Assembly (NCBI GenBank): GCA_023266355.1
Contig: JAHFQM010000013.1
Location: 1 to 44,308, forward strand
From: Aquabacterium sp.
GTDB lineage: Bacteria; Pseudomonadota; Gammaproteobacteria; Burkholderiales; Burkholderiaceae_C
Reading direction: 5' to 3'
Length of the DNA: 44,308 nt
Shown here: positions 22,874 through 29,461 of the stretch, piece by piece
How positions within the stretch are numbered: the stretch's first letter is position 1
Layout: each line of letters opens with the position of its first letter
The notes under the pieces: generated by a model
Database searches by the model: none
What the model was told of the DNA's origin: nothing
What the model saw: only the letters and a program-made list of their open reading frames with translations
Translations under genes and position numbers: made by a program

Positions 22874-23392
22874 ATGCAATACATCGCCACCATCAACGAC
22901 GAGGCCGTGCCGGGCATCACCGCCGCGCGCGAGGCTCGCAACGCATCGCTGCCGGCCACGGTGCCCGATCCGGCATTCGTGTCGGATCCGCAGCAACCCG
23001 ACGCCGCGGCACCGCAGATCCCGAACCCGGAGCTGATCGCCTCGGACTCGGCCTACATCGACTTCGTGCTCCAGGCCGCGATCAAGAGCTGGAACATCCA
23101 GCACGCGGCCGTGATCGCGCCGCCCCCGCCGCCGCCCGTTCTGGTCAACGGCGTGCCGCAAGAAGTGACGATGCGCCAGGCGCAGCTGGCGCTGCTGGGC
23201 GCGGGCCTGCTGGACGCGGTGGACGTCGCGATCGCCGCCATCCCGGGCGATGCCGGCCGCGCCGCCCAGATCACCTGGACCAAGTCGAGCGCGGTGCGCC
23301 GCGACAACCCGCTGATCGCGCAGCTGTCGGCGGCGCTGGGCCTGACCGACGCGCAGATCGACGGGCTGTTCGTCGCCGCGGCCAAGCTCTGA
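22874..23392 (+). CDS. tail fibre-associated protein
   Basis: This 172-residue protein is preceded by AGGAG (22862-22866). It has a Pro-rich linker (IAPPPPPPVLVNGVP) followed by a helical C-terminal unit (EVTMRQAQLALLGAGLLDAV, then WTKSSAVRRDNPLIAQL), seen in short proteins that follow fibre genes in proteobacterial phages. It is probably a fibre chaperone or accessory, but no family is certain. Confidence 0.6.
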   Translation: MQYIATINDEAVPGITAAREARNASLPATVPDPAFVSDPQQPDAAAPQIPNPELIASDSAYIDFVLQAAIKSWNIQHAAVIAPPPPPPVLVNGVPQEVTMRQAQLALLGAGLLDAVDVAIAAIPGDAGRAAQITWTKSSAVRRDNPLIAQLSAALGLTDAQIDGLFVAAAKL

Positions 23393-23399
23393 AGCACCC

Positions 23400-23819
23400 A
23401 TGCAAGCCATCTACTGCCGCCGCAACAACCTTGGCAGCCTGGCCCTGCGCACGGCGCTGTGGTCCTCCTGGAGCCATTGCGGCATCGTCACGCCCGAGCT
23501 GACGGTGATCGAGGCCAGCGCATTCCACGGCGTCGTCGAGCGGCCCTGGGCGGATTTCATCGCCGACGTCAGCCGCTACGCGCTCAAGCCGCTGTGGGTG
23601 CCCGACGAAGCGGCGGCCATCGCCTTCGCCCGCGCGCAGGTGGGCAAGCGCTACGACTGGCCCGGCGTGATCGGCATCGCGCTGCGCCGCGACTGGCAGG
23701 AGCGTGACAGCTGGTTTTGCTCGGAGCTGATCGAGGCCGCAGCCGTCGCCGGCGGCCGCCAGAGGTTCGTGAACAACGCGTGGCGCGTGACGCCGCAGCA
23801 TTCGTGGATGGTGCTGTGA
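23400..23819 (+). CDS. NlpC/P60-like (YiiX/DUF830-type) protein
   Basis: This 139-residue protein has the circularly permuted papain-like arrangement of the YiiX group: a His in WSHCGIV (about residue 26) early, and the nucleophile Cys in WFCSELIEAA (about residue 107) late. In this family the fold acts on peptides, amides or lipids. Placed between fibre and lysis genes, it may cleave peptidoglycan cross-links for entry or lysis. There is no signal peptide. Catalytic residues look intact. Confidence 0.7.
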   Translation: MQAIYCRRNNLGSLALRTALWSSWSHCGIVTPELTVIEASAFHGVVERPWADFIADVSRYALKPLWVPDEAAAIAFARAQVGKRYDWPGVIGIALRRDWQERDSWFCSELIEAAAVAGGRQRFVNNAWRVTPQHSWMVL

Positions 23820-23859
23820 TGCGCGTCCGCACGACCACCCGCCAGGAGTGAATCCCGCC

Positions 23860-24249
23860 ATGCCCGAGCCCACCGCATCCGCCGCCGTCACCTTGGCGGC
23901 ATCAGCCGTGGCCGTGCCGGCGCTGACCGTTGCCGGCATGAGCCTGGGCCTGCGCGCGGACATCCTGCTGGCCGGATGGGCGGGCTCGGTGGCGGCGATG
24001 TCCCTGATCAACACCGTGCCGGGCGCGGTCGACTCCAAGGCGGCCCTGCTGCGCACCAGCGTGCGGCGCGTGGGCGTGTCGGTCGGATCGGCCATGACGG
24101 CGGGCTACACGGCGCCGCTGTGCCTGCTGATCAACGGCTTCCCCGAGTCGGTGGCGCTGGGTGTCGCCTTCGTGATCGGCGCCGGCGCCATGAAGATTTT
24201 GCCCTGGCTGATCGAGCGCATCGGCGCGGGGCAGGGAGCGAAGCCATGA
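23860..24249 (+). CDS. putative holin
   Basis: This 129-residue protein has about three hydrophobic segments (around residues 10-35, 35-55 and 75-115) with a charged, amphipathic turn (RRVGVSVGSAMTAG) and ends in Lys/Pro. It directly precedes another membrane protein and the endolysin. Holins form the timed membrane hole that releases endolysin. The ATG at 23860 is used with AGGAG at 23844-23848; a GTG at 23848 is an alternative. The stop overlaps the next start (ATGA). Confidence 0.65.
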   Translation: MPEPTASAAVTLAASAVAVPALTVAGMSLGLRADILLAGWAGSVAAMSLINTVPGAVDSKAALLRTSVRRVGVSVGSAMTAGYTAPLCLLINGFPESVALGVAFVIGAGAMKILPWLIERIGAGQGAKP

Positions 24250-24590
24250 ACATGACCTGGTGGAACCTGATTCAGACGACGGCCGCCCTGGTGGTGCTGG
24301 CCGAGGCGCTGGCCAAGATCGAGCAGGCCAATCCGCTGGAGGGGATGAGGGGCTGGCTCACGGTGCTGTGGTGCATCGCCCGGCCCTGGGTGTGGCAGCC
24401 GCCGCGCGTGATCGTCGCGTTGAAGATCTCCGGCTGGATGGCGCTGTCGACCGCCAGTTTCATGGAGATCGTGCAGCGCCTGCTGATCGCCACGCCCGCC
24501 TGGTACGAGCAGCTGCAGCTGGCCTGCGCGCTCGGCGGCTTCGCGCTGCTGATCGTGCGAACGCATTTGAGGGGGAGGTTGACACCATGA
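24246..24590 (+). CDS. second lysis-region membrane protein (holin or antiholin candidate)
   Basis: This 114-residue protein has three predicted membrane segments (about 10-24, 60-80 and 92-108), coupled by ATGA to the holin candidate and followed by the endolysin. Trp-rich loops (WCIARPWVW) separate the segments. A holin/antiholin pair at this place is common, but which of the two proteins makes the hole cannot be told from sequence. Confidence 0.6.
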   Translation: MNMTWWNLIQTTAALVVLAEALAKIEQANPLEGMRGWLTVLWCIARPWVWQPPRVIVALKISGWMALSTASFMEIVQRLLIATPAWYEQLQLACALGGFALLIVRTHLRGRLTP

Positions 24591-25201
24591 AGCGACTGGC
24601 TCCCGAGTGGTATGCGGTTCTGGTGCAGTGCCAGGTCAAGCCCGCGGTGGCGGCCGAGTGGGCCAGCGTGTTCGCCGACGTGATCGGCGTCAACACGTTC
24701 AGCCGGGGCGACGACGAGCTGGACGACTTCCTGGGCCAGGTGCTGCACGAATCCTGGGGCCTCACGCACCTGGTGGAGGACCTGAACTACAGCGCGCAGC
24801 GGCTGTGCCAGGTGTGGCCGCATCGCTTTGCGACGCTGGAGTCGGCCAGGCCCTTCGAGCGCAACCCCGAGGCGCTGGCCAACGCGGTCTATGGCGGGCG
24901 CATGGGCAACACGCAGCCGGGCGACGGGTGGAAGTTTCGGGCGCGCTCGCCGATCGGCATCACCGGGCACAACAACTACCTGATCGTGGGCGACCTGATC
25001 GGGCAGGACCTCACGGTGATGCCCGAGCTGCTCGAACAGCCGCACTACGCGCTGGAGGCCACCGTCGCCTGGTGGGAGGACCGCATTCCCGACAGCATGA
25101 TCGGCGACCCGCTGAAGGTGACGCGGCGCGTGAACGGCGGCCTGATCGGGCTGGCCGACCGCGAGCGGCTGACGGATCTGGCGGGAAAGGCCCTCGCATG
25201 A
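24587..25201 (+). CDS. endolysin, glycoside hydrolase family 19-like
   Basis: This 204-residue protein has the GH19 chitinase-like lysozyme layout: FLGQVLHESWGLTHLVEDL with the catalytic Glu55 after His and a second acid at Glu64, YSAQRLCQVWPHRF, YGGRMGNTQPGDGWKF, and GITGHNNY near the place of the usual GRGxIQLTGRxNY. It should cut the glycan strand of peptidoglycan. There is no signal peptide, so export depends on the holin. The ARSPIGITGHNNY form is a divergent version of the conserved block. It lies between holins and spanins, the full lysis cassette order. Confidence 0.85.
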   Translation: MKRLAPEWYAVLVQCQVKPAVAAEWASVFADVIGVNTFSRGDDELDDFLGQVLHESWGLTHLVEDLNYSAQRLCQVWPHRFATLESARPFERNPEALANAVYGGRMGNTQPGDGWKFRARSPIGITGHNNYLIVGDLIGQDLTVMPELLEQPHYALEATVAWWEDRIPDSMIGDPLKVTRRVNGGLIGLADRERLTDLAGKALA

Positions 25202-25368
25202 ACGCCTGCCCGCTGTGCGGAGAGCCCCACGAGCTGGGCCAGTGCCCGCGCTGGCGCGTCCCCGGGTTCAACGGCTTCATTGAAGCGGGGCTGCGCTGGA
25301 ACGCCTGGTGGATCGTGCCGTACCTGGCGGCGTGCGGGCTGGTGGCGCGGGTGGGAGCGATGGCGTGA
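25198..25368 (+). CDS. small zinc-motif membrane peptide
   Basis: This 56-residue protein begins with CPLCGEPHELGQC, a C-x2-C-x3-H-x4-C pattern close to a zinc knuckle, then RWRVPGFNGF. It ends with a single membrane segment (WWIVPYLAACGLVARVGAMA). It overlaps both endolysin and Rz by four bases. The position in the lysis cassette suggests a regulatory or accessory lysis role. The family is not recognised. Confidence 0.55.
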   Translation: MNACPLCGEPHELGQCPRWRVPGFNGFIEAGLRWNAWWIVPYLAACGLVARVGAMA

Positions 25369-25922
25369 GCGCGCTGGACCTGCCCTGGTGGGCCAAGTGG
25401 GTGCTGCTGGTGGGCGCGTGTGGCGCGGTGGTGCTGGCCTATGACGCCTGGGCCGACCACGTGGGCGATGTGCGCGAGGCGCAGGTGAACGCGCGCTGGA
25501 AGGGCGCTGTCGACCAGCAGAAGAAGCGGGCGGCCGAGCTGCTGGCCACCGAGACCGCCAAGGCGCGCGCCGCCGAAGACGCGCTGCGCCAGTTCAAGGA
25601 CCAACAGGAGATCAAGGACCATGCGAACGAACGGACCGTGGCGGGCCTGGAGCGCCGCCTTGCTGATGCTGCCGCTGCTCATGGGGGGCGGCTGCGCGAC
25701 CCCAACGCCGCCGGATGTGGGGGCGGTGGTGGTGGCGCCGCGGCCCCGGCTGGCCCCGCTGCCGGCGATCGTCCAGCAGACGATGCCGGAGCCGGCGGGC
25801 TCATTTCAGTGCAGCTTTCTGACTTACTTCGCTCTCGACTGCGACGAGCCGACGAGATCAACAACGCCTATATCGCCTGCCGCGCCACCGCCTTGAACGA
25901 TCGCGCGGCGCAGGCGCCCTGA
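25365..25922 (+). CDS. Rz-like inner-membrane spanin
   Basis: This 185-residue protein starts at GTG. One N-terminal membrane segment (WAKWVLLVGACGAVVLAY) is followed by a long periplasmic coiled coil (about 40-110) rich in Ala/Glu/Lys, the i-spanin pattern. With the nested Rz1-like lipoprotein it should bridge and fuse inner and outer membranes at the end of lysis. The C-terminal part overlaps the Rz1 frame and is Gly/Ala-rich. It follows the endolysin, as spanins do. Confidence 0.8.
   Translation: MSALDLPWWAKWVLLVGACGAVVLAYDAWADHVGDVREAQVNARWKGAVDQQKKRAAELLATETAKARAAEDALRQFKDQQEIKDHANERTVAGLERRLADAAAAHGGRLRDPNAAGCGGGGGGAAAPAGPAAGDRPADDAGAGGLISVQLSDLLRSRLRRADEINNAYIACRATALNDRAAQAP
25621..25896 (+). 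CDS. Rz1-like outer-membrane spanin lipoprotein
   Basis: This 91-residue frame is wholly nested in the Rz gene at +1. It has a short charged start, a hydrophobic core (LLMLPLLMGGG) and a Cys followed by ATPTPP, a lipoprotein-like cleavage region, then a Pro-rich chain (RPRLAPLPAIV), the classic Rz1 composition. GGAG and AAGGACC lie just upstream of the ATG. The lipobox (GGGC) is weaker than consensus. The full nesting matches the lambda Rz/Rz1 arrangement. Confidence 0.8.
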   Translation: MRTNGPWRAWSAALLMLPLLMGGGCATPTPPDVGAVVVAPRPRLAPLPAIVQQTMPEPAGSFQCSFLTYFALDCDEPTRSTTPISPAAPPP

Positions 25923-25983
25923 ACGACTCTTGTGGTTGTGTCCTGCCGGGGTTCCCTGAGAACATCAGTTACCCGGCCCTCAT

Positions 25984-26018
25984 ATCCCCCTGGACGGGAA
26001 GGTCCGGGGGGATTTTTT
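25984..26018 (+). terminator. intrinsic terminator after the lysis operon
   Basis: A 12-bp stem (ATCCCCCTGGAC with GTCCGGGGGGAT, one T-G wobble) closes a 6-nt loop and is followed by T6. It lies 61 bases after the Rz stop and ends the rightward late transcription before the convergent minus-strand gene. Confidence 0.9.
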
Positions 26019-26033
26019 CGTCAGGGGTGAGAT

Positions 26034-26771
26034 CTAGTCCTGCCAACTCGAGATGCGGCCGTTGCGCGTGTATATGTAGAAGCCCGTGCCGTACACGTGC
26101 TGTGAAAACTCGCCCGTCGCGTTCACGGTGCGGTTGGTGTTGATCGGCCGACCCAATGCCGCGTACATCTGGCAGATCGTCCCGCCGATCCTGAACTGGC
26201 CCTTGGCGGCCTCGGCCTTGCTGACCGAGAACTTCCGCCGCGCGAGCTCGCGCGCGAGCGCCTTGGAATGACGCTCGCCTCCCCGTGCGTCCTCGCCAAA
26301 GGCCACGCACAGGTCAGCGTCGTGCATCGTTGGAATCGCGGTTTCGAAGCGCTGGGCCGCCAAGGCGACCTGCTCGGCGTCGCGTACGGCTTGGGCCTCG
26401 GCGCGCTGCTGCCGGACCTGCCGCAGCTGTTCGTAAGATTTCGCTTCGGAAAGAAGCATGTCGGCCTCGGCTTCATCCGGCCGAAAGCCAGTGCAGCGCG
26501 CTGTGTCTTCCGTGGACGAATACCCAACAGGGAAGCGCTCCTTGATGTAGTCAAGCGTCACGCCGGGAGGAAGAATAGCCCGGTCAATGCAACAGGTTCC
26601 GGGCTTGATATAGAAATTTGGTGTTATGCGGTTCAGGCGCTCGACTTGAAATAACGCGGGGCACCAGTCGGCCCTGAAATAGGCGATCGTGGCCTTTGGG
26701 AGATCCTGCTGCCCAAATGATTGGATGCATGCGAGGGCGAGGATGGCCGTCAAAATAAACTTGAGTTTCAT
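26034..26771 (-). CDS. exported protein of unknown function (moron candidate)
   Basis: This 245-residue minus-strand protein has a signal peptide (MKLKFILTAILALACIQSFG) and a mature part with a long helical segment and several Cys. The start is set by GGAG eight bases upstream of the ATG at 26771; earlier in-frame Met codons would overlap the neighbour. Near the end are the segments FRIGGTICQMYAALGRP and NATGEFSQHVYGTGFYIY, which read as two beta-rich elements. It is transcribed against the late genes and separated from them by a terminator, so it is expressed independently, as lysogenic-conversion genes are. The role is unknown. Confidence 0.65.
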   Translation of the reverse strand: MKLKFILTAILALACIQSFGQQDLPKATIAYFRADWCPALFQVERLNRITPNFYIKPGTCCIDRAILPPGVTLDYIKERFPVGYSSTEDTARCTGFRPDEAEADMLLSEAKSYEQLRQVRQQRAEAQAVRDAEQVALAAQRFETAIPTMHDADLCVAFGEDARGGERHSKALARELARRKFSVSKAEAAKGQFRIGGTICQMYAALGRPINTNRTVNATGEFSQHVYGTGFYIYTRNGRISSWQD

Positions 26772-26788
26772 GGTGGGAATCTCCAGAT

Positions 26789-27094
26789 TCAGCATCCGCC
26801 GTAGTTCTTGCGGCCGCTCTTCGTGATGGTATAGGTGCCGCCGCGGGGGCCAACATAGCACGTGGCGCCCGCGGGTGCTCGCTTGGCACGCTGCTGCGGC
26901 GCCGATGCGGACGCTGCAGGAATCGCGGGTTTCAGCTGCGCTTTGGTGGCTGCAGGGCTCGCGCGCGCTGGCCGCGCGCTTGAATGATGGTGAACGCCGC
27001 GATCAGTAGCGACACTTGTCGCGCCATCCGGCGCCGATATGCATGCGGCCACCAAAGGCAGCGCGGCCGAAAAGAACAGCGCCGTTCCCGTCAT
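26789..27094 (-). CDS. putative lipoprotein with GPRGG-type C-terminal domain
   Basis: This 101-residue minus-strand protein has a hydrophobic start with lipobox LVAAC and then a disordered Ala/Pro/Lys linker. The C-terminus is CYVGPRGGTYTITKSGRKNY, ending GGC: a short beta motif with GPRGG and paired Cys, found in small bacterial and viral proteins (PBCV-type basic adaptor-like). A strong GGGGAGG ribosome site lies upstream. It precedes the exported protein at 26034 in the same direction and is probably co-transcribed with it. Both look like cell-envelope morons. Confidence 0.6.
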   Translation of the reverse strand: MTGTALFFSAALPLVAACISAPDGATSVATDRGVHHHSSARPARASPAATKAQLKPAIPAASASAPQQRAKRAPAGATCYVGPRGGTYTITKSGRKNYGGC

Positions 27095-27122
27095 AACACC
27101 TCCCCATGGTCAAGTTATTTCA

Positions 27123-27419
27123 TTACTTGAACAGCGACAGCAGCGCCAGCTGCTTCTCCGGCGACAGCCCCCGGAAAAGCGTCAGCATGGCGCGCTCGGT
27201 GTCCGGCAATTCGTTCTCGTAGGGCGGCCGGCCTTCCATCAGCGCATAAGCCGGCCCGGTGACCACCTCTCCCACCGACTGGCGCAGGCGCTGGACGATC
27301 TCGCCATGCAGGGTGCGCCCGTTGATCGCCGCTTCCCTGGCCAGCGCGTGCCGCAGCTGCGGATCCAGGCGCACGGCGGTGGGGGGAAGGTCTCGCACCT
27401 TGATTCTTTGTTCTGACAT
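27123..27419 (-). CDS. RHH repressor, Mnt/Arc-like
   Basis: This 98-residue minus-strand protein has an N-terminal strand (TAVRLDPQLRHALAREAA) and the Arc/Mnt helix-turn-helix part NGRTLHGEIVQRLRQS. The C-terminal segment (PDTERAMLTLFRGLSPEKQL) is a helical pair that may tetramerise, as the Mnt C-terminus does. The ATG at 27419 with AGGA five bases upstream is preferred over longer readings. It is divergent from the Arc-sized gene at 27570 across a perfect palindrome, the same arrangement as P22 mnt and arc. It probably controls the early promoter and its own synthesis. Confidence 0.75.
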   Translation of the reverse strand: MSEQRIKVRDLPPTAVRLDPQLRHALAREAAINGRTLHGEIVQRLRQSVGEVVTGPAYALMEGRPPYENELPDTERAMLTLFRGLSPEKQLALLSLFK

Positions 27420-27508
27420 TTTTCCTGTGTCCGCCTGGCGCCGCTGTAGTTGTCGGGTCATTTGATCAGCCCTGGGCGCCGAGTTTATTTCCCGCCTGCA
27501 CAAAGTTC

Positions 27509-27538
27509 TTGACTGTCCGTGTAGTTACCGTGTATTGT
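27509..27538 (+). promoter_or_regulatory. early rightward promoter
   Basis: TTGACT (27509-27514, five of six to -35 consensus) and TATTGT (27533-27538, four of six to -10) are 18 bp apart. The -10 box lies inside the 28-bp palindrome, so a repressor on that site would exclude polymerase. It drives the gene at 27570 and probably the whole early operon. Confidence 0.65.
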
Positions 27539-27552
27539 GTAATACACGGTAA
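27525..27552. promoter_or_regulatory. perfect 28-bp palindromic operator
   Basis: TTACCGTGTATT and AATACACGGTAA are perfect 12-bp inverted arms around GTGT. The site spans the -10 box of the early promoter and lies between two divergent RHH genes, which are the likely binders. Dyad length and perfection fit an RHH dimer-of-dimers operator. Confidence 0.75.
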
Positions 27553-27569
27553 TAGGAGCACATACACAA

Positions 27570-27737
27570 ATGGCATTGAAGAAAGAACCCGACACCATGC
27601 TGACGGCCCGGGTGCCGGCCACCCTGGTGAAGGCCCTGGGCAAGGCGGCAAAGCAGGCCCGGCGCAGCAGAAGTGCCGAACTGGTGGTGCGGCTGCAGGC
27701 CAGCCTGAAGGCGGGTCCCAATAAGGGGCCAATGTGA
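27570..27737 (+). CDS. Arc-sized RHH protein
   Basis: This 55-residue protein starts at ATG 27570, with AGGAG at 27554-27558. It begins MALKKEPDTMLTARVPATLV, a likely beta strand, then a basic helix (KALGKAAKQARRSRSAELVV) and RLQASLK. Size and layout match P22 Arc (53 residues): strand, helix, RSxSAEL turn, helix. It is the first gene after the operator-controlled promoter. In P22, Arc turns down ant transcription; the Ant-like gene lies downstream here too, so a similar negative role is plausible. Confidence 0.7.
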   Translation: MALKKEPDTMLTARVPATLVKALGKAAKQARRSRSAELVVRLQASLKAGPNKGPM

Positions 27738-27810
27738 TGTGTGTAGTCACGCGGCAACTGTTCCCGATCGGGCGCGCGGGCGCCAGTGAGCCCGGCAGGG
27801 GTTTTCAGGC

Positions 27811-28287
27811 ATGAGCAACAAACTCGCAGCCGGGGCCCCGATCCCGGCCAACCCTCAGGACGCGTTCCACGACGCCGTCCACGGCTATGGCGTGAAGGCG
27901 CTCGCGGCCTTGCTGGTGATGAAGCCAGGCACTCTGTACAACAAGTGCGACGCCGACGACGACAGCCATAACCAGCCCACGCTGCGCGACATCGTCCGGG
28001 TGACTCGGGCTACCGGGAACATGGTGATCCTGGACAGCCTGGACCGCATGTTCAACCGTGCCGCCTACGACCTGACGCCGTGCCTGCAGATCAGCGACGA
28101 GGCGCTGCTGGAGCTCCTGTGCAAGGTCAACAGCGAGAACGGCGCGATGCACGCAGCCCTGACGAAGGGGTTGGCGGACGGCAAATTCACGCAGACGGAA
28201 ATGCGCGCGGTACGCGGCGAGGCGTTCGAGCTGATTACCGCCGTGCTGACGTTCCTGCAGCGCCTGGAGGGCCTGGTCGATGACTGA
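27811..28287 (+). CDS. CII-like phage regulatory protein (CP76 family-like)
   Basis: This 158-residue protein resembles the phage regulatory CII/CP76 group: DAFHDAVHGYGVKALAALL, then the DNA-binding signature VMKPGTLYNKCDADDDSHN, and a central TLRDIVRVTRATGNMVILDS segment. The C-terminal helices probably oligomerise. It is expected to choose between early lytic and lysogenic transcription by activating a promoter. The 73-bp gap before it contains CCCGATCGGG (27764-27773), a small palindrome of unknown role. Confidence 0.75.
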   Translation: MSNKLAAGAPIPANPQDAFHDAVHGYGVKALAALLVMKPGTLYNKCDADDDSHNQPTLRDIVRVTRATGNMVILDSLDRMFNRAAYDLTPCLQISDEALLELLCKVNSENGAMHAALTKGLADGKFTQTEMRAVRGEAFELITAVLTFLQRLEGLVDD

Positions 28288-28525
28288 CCCGCGCACCTTC
28301 ACCGCACATCACCGGCTGCGCGCCGGGCGTCGCCCCGCCGTGCGGGGCCCGATGGTTTCTCTCTTCGGCCGCGACTTCATGGCGGCCCTCGACAGGAGGT
28401 ATCGCGATGCCACACCCGCACCCGCCCCAGACCGAGCTGGCCCTGGACCACACCCCGGCGCTGGAGCCGGCGATGCGCAGCCTGTTCGAGACGCGCTGGG
28501 CCCGCTGGCACCGGCTGCCCTTTGA
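28280..28525 (+). CDS. possible short protein overlapping the next gene
   Basis: An 81-residue frame starts at ATG overlapping the CII-like stop. Its first half (MTDPRTFTAHHRLRAGRR to FMAALDRRYRD) looks coding, but the second half is Pro/Ala/Gly-rich and overlaps the better supported gene at 28407 by more than 100 bases. It could be a real, partly overlapping gene or chance. Confidence 0.35.
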   Translation: MTDPRTFTAHHRLRAGRRPAVRGPMVSLFGRDFMAALDRRYRDATPAPAPDRAGPGPHPGAGAGDAQPVRDALGPLAPAAL

Positions 28526-28628
28526 CGAGGCCATGAAGGACCCGATCACCCGCCGCCTGCTGTGCCTGGCCGTGCAGCACCTGCCCTCACAAGTGACCCC
28601 GCGCCGCCCAAGGAGCGCGCGCCGGTGA
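28407..28628 (+). CDS. small early protein
   Basis: This 73-residue protein starts after AGGAGGTATCGCG, one of the best ribosome sites in this part of the genome. It has a Pro/His-rich start, helix LEPAMRSLFETRWARWHRLP and a helix DEAMKDPITRRLLCLAVQHL. The end is basic. No family recognised. Confidence 0.55.
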   Translation: MPHPHPPQTELALDHTPALEPAMRSLFETRWARWHRLPFDEAMKDPITRRLLCLAVQHLPSQVTPRRPRSARR

Positions 28629-28999
28629 TGAGGCCGCTTTTCGTCAAGGACCGCTCGCCCTGGGCCGCTGGTTTGAGCGTGCTGGGGGCGGTGGCGGTGG
28701 TCAGTGTGATGTGCCTGGCCACCGTGGATTTCAGTGAGTCACGTCGCAACCAACCGAGGACACAAAAAAATGAAGAGGTATCTGACAGAAGCCGAGCAGC
28801 GCCAGCTGCTCACGACGATCAAGCGTGTGGCGGACCCGCTGGCGCGGCGGGATTTTCACGCGTTTTCGGCGCTGATCCTGACGGGCATGCGGATCCGCGA
28901 GTTCAGCGCGCTGACTGCGCCCCAGGTGCGCCAGGCGCTGGCCTGCGGCTGGCTGGTGAGCCTGAAGGAAAACTGCAAGGGCCGGCGCCACACCAATGA
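28628..28999 (+). CDS. possible small membrane protein overlapping the recombinase gene
   Basis: The frame opens at ATG 28628 (GTG 28625) at the previous stop. Its first 40 residues contain one convincing membrane segment (WAAGLSVLGAVAVVSVMCLA). The remaining frame overlaps the recombinase by over 200 bases and reads like the wrong frame of that gene, so a small membrane protein may be real but its natural end is unclear, or a frameshift shortened it. Confidence 0.35.
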   Translation: MRPLFVKDRSPWAAGLSVLGAVAVVSVMCLATVDFSESRRNQPRTQKNEEVSDRSRAAPAAHDDQACGGPAGAAGFSRVFGADPDGHADPRVQRADCAPGAPGAGLRLAGEPEGKLQGPAPHQ

Positions 29000-29438
29000 A
29001 TATCTGGTGACGCATCCGCTGCGCCAGCACCTGCAGGCGCTGCTGGAGATCTCCGACGAGCTGGCCCGCGCGATCGAGCACGCCGAGGGCGCGATGCAGC
29101 CGCTGGTGTGGGGCCGCGATGTGGGCGGCCTGGCCGGGCACCTGTCGGTGCGCAGCTACGAGGCGCGCCTGAAGGAGTGGGCGGTGGCCGCGCAGCTGGA
29201 CCCGCGCATCAGCCCGCACTGGCTGCGCCATACCCGGGGCATGAACGTGATCAACCGCACGCGGGGCAAGGACGGCCTGCGGGTGGCCAAGCTGGCGCTG
29301 AATCACCAGAGCATCCGGTCGACCGGGATCTACACGCAGATGAGCCGCGAGCAGTACGAGCGCGAGATCCGCATGGTGGACGGGGGGAGGGTGCCGCGCC
29401 GGGTGGCCAGGCAGATGGCTGCGCAGGCGGTGCTGTGA
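28770..29438 (+). CDS. minimal tyrosine recombinase
   Basis: This 222-residue protein consists of the tyrosine-recombinase catalytic domain only. The active-site set is intact: Arg41 (ILTGMRIREF), a Lys in the LKENCKGRR hairpin, HWLRH (His150, Arg153), His179 (ALNHQS), and Tyr188 (GIYTQM). The N-terminal SAM-like core-binding domain of Xer/Int proteins is missing. CGAGGA precedes the ATG; an upstream GTG at 28734 would add 12 residues. It is part of the regulatory segment between CII-like and Ant-like genes. It could mediate integration/excision or a DNA inversion switch. Confidence 0.8.
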   Translation: MKRYLTEAEQRQLLTTIKRVADPLARRDFHAFSALILTGMRIREFSALTAPQVRQALACGWLVSLKENCKGRRHTNEYLVTHPLRQHLQALLEISDELARAIEHAEGAMQPLVWGRDVGGLAGHLSVRSYEARLKEWAVAAQLDPRISPHWLRHTRGMNVINRTRGKDGLRVAKLALNHQSIRSTGIYTQMSREQYEREIRMVDGGRVPRRVARQMAAQAVL

Positions 29439-29461
29439 TTTTCAAACCAAGGACTTCAACC

